Positions 14,845-20,236 of a stretch of 20,236 nucleotides of DNA are shown here, piece by piece. Below the pieces are notes generated by a model. That model saw only the letters and a program-made list of their open reading frames with translations. It was not told the DNA's origin and searched no databases. Position 1 is the stretch's first letter. Each line of letters starts with the position of its first letter. The stretch covers positions 1 to 20,236 of the forward strand of contig JBMOIB010000046.1 in NCBI GenBank assembly GCA_049317545.1, read 5' to 3'. A program made the translations under genes and the position numbers. Source of the DNA: REEB506 sp049317545. GTDB taxonomy: Bacteria > Pseudomonadota > Alphaproteobacteria > Caulobacterales > Aquidulcibacteraceae.

Positions 14845-14853
14845 CTGAGCTCC

Positions 14854-15828
14854 TTAGGCGATGAATTTTTCCAGACGCTGGCGGATGATCGTCTCGGCTT
14901 CCAGCATGATCCGGTCGATCAGTTCCTGGCAGGTCGGGATGTCGTGGATGAGGCCCGCCACCATGCCGCAGGACCACGCGCCAGCGTCCATTTCACCCTC
15001 GGTCATGATCTTGGGATAGACGCCCGCCACTTCCGCGAAAATGTCCTCGAACTTGAGGTTGGCGCCCAGCTCGCGTTCCTTCACCAGCAAGCGCTCAACC
15101 GCGGCGTTCGTCAGCACCCGTTCGGTGTTGCGCAGCGGGCGCATCACGAGGCGGGTATCCAGCTCGCTGGCGGCGACGATCGCGCGCTTCACATTTTCAT
15201 GGACCGGGGCTTCTTTGGTGGCGATGAAGCGCGTGCCCATGTTCATGCCTTCGGCGCCGAGCGCGAGGGCTGCGACGAGCGAGCGGCCGTCGGCCATGCC
15301 GCCGGAGGCGACGAACGGGATTTTCAGTTCCTCCGCTGCGCGCGGCAGCAGGATGAAATTCGGCACGTCATCCTCGCCCGGGTGGCCGCCGCACTCGAAG
15401 CCGTCGACGCTCACGGCGTCGCAGCCGATCGCTTCGGCCTTCAACGAATGGCGGACCGAGGTGCATTTGTGGATGACCTTGATGTCGGCCTCTTTGAGCG
15501 CCGGCAGCCATTTCTGCGGATTGTTCCCGGCCGTTTCGACGGCCTTCACGCCGCCGTCGATGATCGCCTTGATGTAGCCGGGATAATCGGGCGTCGAGAC
15601 CGAGGGAAGGAAGGTGAGGTTCACGCCGAACGGCTTGTCCGTCATCTCACGGCAGCGCTTGATCTCGTTGGCGAGCAGTTCCGGGGTGCGCTGCGTGAGG
15701 CCGGTGATGATCCCGAGCCCGCCGGCGTTGGAGACGGCCGCGGCCATTTCCGCGAAGCCGACAAAATGCATGCCGCCCTGGATGATCGGGTGCTTGATGC
15801 CGAACATTTCGGTGATGCGGGTCTTCAT
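14854..15828 (-). CDS. Nitronate monooxygenase-family flavoprotein, NADH:quinone reductase-like
   Basis: A 324-residue TIM-barrel FMN enzyme of the nitronate monooxygenase/2-nitropropane dioxygenase family. The motifs HPIIQGGMHFVGFAEMAA (13-30), DKPFGVNLTFLPS (64-76), KVIHKCTSVRHSLKAE (117-132), GFECGGHPGEDD with His149 (143-154), ASGGMADGRSLVAALALGA and MGTRFIATKE correspond closely to Pseudomonas aeruginosa PA1024, which was reassigned from nitronate monooxygenase to NADH:quinone reductase. The latter is therefore the better call, from memory of that sequence. A GGAGG Shine-Dalgarno precedes the ATG by 8 bases. It leads the probable operon with the SDR and glutathione transferase; the ELM1-family gene lies 95 bases upstream. 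Confidence 0.9.
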   Translation of the reverse strand: MKTRITEMFGIKHPIIQGGMHFVGFAEMAAAVSNAGGLGIITGLTQRTPELLANEIKRCREMTDKPFGVNLTFLPSVSTPDYPGYIKAIIDGGVKAVETAGNNPQKWLPALKEADIKVIHKCTSVRHSLKAEAIGCDAVSVDGFECGGHPGEDDVPNFILLPRAAEELKIPFVASGGMADGRSLVAALALGAEGMNMGTRFIATKEAPVHENVKRAIVAASELDTRLVMRPLRNTERVLTNAAVERLLVKERELGANLKFEDIFAEVAGVYPKIMTEGEMDAGAWSCGMVAGLIHDIPTCQELIDRIMLEAETIIRQRLEKFIA

Positions 15829-15923
15829 GGTCGTCGCCTCCAGACTTGACCGGCGGTCTCATGCGCGCCGTTTCGCGGTTTCCCTAGCATGAAGCCGGGC
15901 GATGGTCGCGGGGCGCCGTCGCG

Positions 15924-16925
15924 TTAGCTCGCGCGCCTTTTCCCGAGCGCTGCAAGAACGATGTCGGCGGCGCGGTCGGTCTCGGACAGCGGCGGATAGG
16001 TCCAGGTCTCATAGGCCCCCACGTGCCAGCGCGCCGCGCCGGACGCGACCAGCGCTTCGTGGAAGCGCGCGAGTTTGCCCGCTGCGCCGTCGACCGGGAG
16101 CAGCAGGATCGGCTTGCCGGTGGCGGCGGCTTCCGCAGCCATGTTCACGCTGTCGGCCGTGACCAGGATCACGTCGGCGGCCGCGAGCATCGCGAAATAG
16201 GGGTTGGGGCCTTCACCCTCGAAATAGAGCGCGGCGTGCGGTTTGAGCGCGGCCTCGAACGCCTTGCGCGCCCGTGCGCCGGTCCGCCGCGAAAGGGTCA
16301 CGAGCAGGCTGCCCCCGGTTTCCATCTTGAGGGCGGCAAGGTCTTGGGCGATCAGGCGCGCGCGCCGCGCCGAAATGTCCTGGCGCTTGCTTTTGCCGCC
16401 GATGAGAACCGCCATCCGCGGACCCGGCAGCGCCGGCAGCACACGCGGGTAGGCGGCGGCGTCGGCGGCGATCCGCTCCAGCGTCACCCGGTGCGGGGCG
16501 CCGATCAGGGGAACGACATTTGCGCCTTCCAGGCCGTCATGCTCTGGCGGCAGGACGATGTCGAACTCGCGCGGGTTGATGCGCGGATCCTGAACCTGGA
16601 CCACCAGCGTGCGCCCGTTCGTCCAGCTGCGCATGCCCATGGCGAACGGTATCGAGGCCCTGCCGCAGCCGATGAAGATGTCCGGCCACGGACGGTCTAT
16701 GCGATCAGATTCGTCGGTCAGCGCCTGACGCGGCCAGGGCGTGAAGCCCGGCGGGAGCCAAGCCCAGGGCGAGCGCAGCCGCACGTGCTTGCGCACGATC
16801 CGCGCCGGCGTGCGCCGGCCGATCGCTTCCGCGAGCCCCAGGGCTTGGTTCTCGATTCCGGCGCGGCCGTCGCTGACGGCCCAGATCGCGATCGGATCGG
16901 CCGGTTGGAAGCCAACGGATTGCAT
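15924..16925 (-). CDS. Mitochondrial-fission ELM1 family protein
   Basis: A 333-residue protein of the ELM1 (formerly DUF1022) family, named after Arabidopsis ELM1, which recruits dynamin-related protein to mitochondria. Bacterial members are uncharacterised and look like GT-B-fold nucleotide-sugar-binding proteins. Signature segments are AVSDGRAGIENQALGLAEAIG (16-36), IGCGRASIPFAMGMRSW, VQVQDPRINPREFDIVLPPEHD, LIGGKSKRQDI and VTADSVNMAAEAAATGKPILLLPVDG near the C terminus, the last resembling the donor-binding region of glycosyltransferases. There is no signal peptide or membrane segment. It starts 12 bases after the greA stop, with a poor Shine-Dalgarno, so it is probably cotranscribed with greA. 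The role may be in envelope glycan chemistry, but this is inference. Confidence 0.9.
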   Translation of the reverse strand: MQSVGFQPADPIAIWAVSDGRAGIENQALGLAEAIGRRTPARIVRKHVRLRSPWAWLPPGFTPWPRQALTDESDRIDRPWPDIFIGCGRASIPFAMGMRSWTNGRTLVVQVQDPRINPREFDIVLPPEHDGLEGANVVPLIGAPHRVTLERIAADAAAYPRVLPALPGPRMAVLIGGKSKRQDISARRARLIAQDLAALKMETGGSLLVTLSRRTGARARKAFEAALKPHAALYFEGEGPNPYFAMLAAADVILVTADSVNMAAEAAATGKPILLLPVDGAAGKLARFHEALVASGAARWHVGAYETWTYPPLSETDRAADIVLAALGKRRAS

Positions 16926-16937
16926 GATCCGGCGCGG

Positions 16938-17411
16938 CTATTTCCACTCGAGCTTGAGAATTTCGTAGCTCTTGGCGCCGCCTGGCGCGGCCACCTCGAC
17001 GACGTCGCCGACTTCCTTGCCGATCAGCGCGCGCGCGATCGGGCTGGTGATGGAAATCTTGCCGGCGCGCACGTCGGCTTCATCCTCGCCGACGATCTTG
17101 TAGGCGGCCTCATCCTCGGTGTCTTCATCAAGGACGGTGACCGTCGCGCCGAACTTGATCGTCGATCCGGAGAGGCGTTTGACGTCGATCACCTGGGCGC
17201 GCGCCATCTTGTCCTCGAGTTCGGCGATGCGGCCCTCGATGAAGCTCTGGCGTTCTTTGGCGGCGTGGTACTCGGCGTTTTCCGAAAGGTCTCCGTGCGA
17301 ACGGGCCTCGGCGATCGCCGCGATCACGGCTGGACGTTCGTCCGTCTTCAAAATTCTCAGTTCGGCTTCGAGGGCGGAATAGCCCTCGGCCGTCATCGGC
17401 ACTTTTTCCAT
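16938..17411 (-). CDS. greA: Transcription elongation factor GreA
   Basis: A 157-residue GreA, the usual length. The N-terminal coiled coil (about 8-77) carries the tip motif HGDLSENAEYHAAKERQ with Asp41 and Glu44, the acidic residues that enter the RNA polymerase secondary channel and stimulate cleavage of backtracked RNA. The C-terminal FKBP-like domain contains TVTVLDEDTEDEAAYKIVGEDEAD and SPIARALIGKEVGDVVEV. It lies 74 bases after carB on the same strand, an association also seen in other alphaproteobacteria. No strong Shine-Dalgarno is visible before the ATG. Confidence 0.98.
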   Translation of the reverse strand: MEKVPMTAEGYSALEAELRILKTDERPAVIAAIAEARSHGDLSENAEYHAAKERQSFIEGRIAELEDKMARAQVIDVKRLSGSTIKFGATVTVLDEDTEDEAAYKIVGEDEADVRAGKISITSPIARALIGKEVGDVVEVAAPGGAKSYEILKLEWK

Positions 17412-17485
17412 GTCTCAGGGACTTTCCGTCAGTCGCCCTTATCCATCCGTGGCTTAGGAAGGATGATCAGGCGTTGGGAAGCACG

Positions 17486-20236
<2,751 letters not shown>

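Overview
The window is GC-rich, densely coded DNA from what is most likely an alphaproteobacterium. The clues are the greA-carB neighbourhood, a bacterial ELM1-family protein, a large TonB-dependent receptor with a Proteobacteria-style TonB box, a bacterial class I ferredoxin-NADP reductase and class III alcohol dehydrogenase. The order cannot be fixed from sequence alone; Caulobacterales-, Hyphomonadaceae- or Sphingomonadales-like bacteria are my guess. There are 18 protein genes, the first and last cut by the window edges. I see no tRNA, rRNA, insertion sequence, CRISPR array or prophage. No intergenic stretch exceeds 300 bases; the longest is 5030-5258.

Region 1 (2-8980) looks like a catabolic locus. 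Three genes overlapping by 4 bases encode an aconitase-superfamily hydratase of two subunits (LeuC-like, LeuD-like) and an isocitrate-lyase/PEP-mutase-family C-C lyase with the KRCGH catalytic motif. Facing them is a TonB-dependent outer-membrane receptor on the minus strand. Divergent from the receptor is a second tight operon: an isochorismatase-family cysteine amidohydrolase, two different polysaccharide-deacetylase-fold (PuuE-like) hydrolases, and an exported nitrilase-superfamily protein whose catalytic Lys and Cys appear replaced. My inference is uptake of a small nitrogen compound, opening of a cyclic amide or imide, loss of ammonia to give an unsaturated dicarboxylate, hydration, and cleavage to central metabolites. 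The hydratase and lyase pair resembles the dimethylmaleate hydratase/dimethylmalate lyase pair of anaerobic nicotinate fermenters.

Region 2 (8991-11464) holds glutathione-dependent formaldehyde dehydrogenase and an upstream SDR on the minus strand, with a strong inverted repeat between them that overlaps the dehydrogenase ribosome binding site. A divergent small VOC-fold protein follows.

Region 3 (11481-20236) is entirely minus strand: ferredoxin-NADP reductase, a membrane-anchored metallo-beta-lactamase-fold hydrolase, a glutathione transferase, an SDR lacking the usual catalytic Ser, a nitronate-monooxygenase-family flavoprotein closest to NADH:quinone reductase, an ELM1-family protein, GreA and the large subunit of carbamoyl-phosphate synthase. 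This end looks like chromosomal core.
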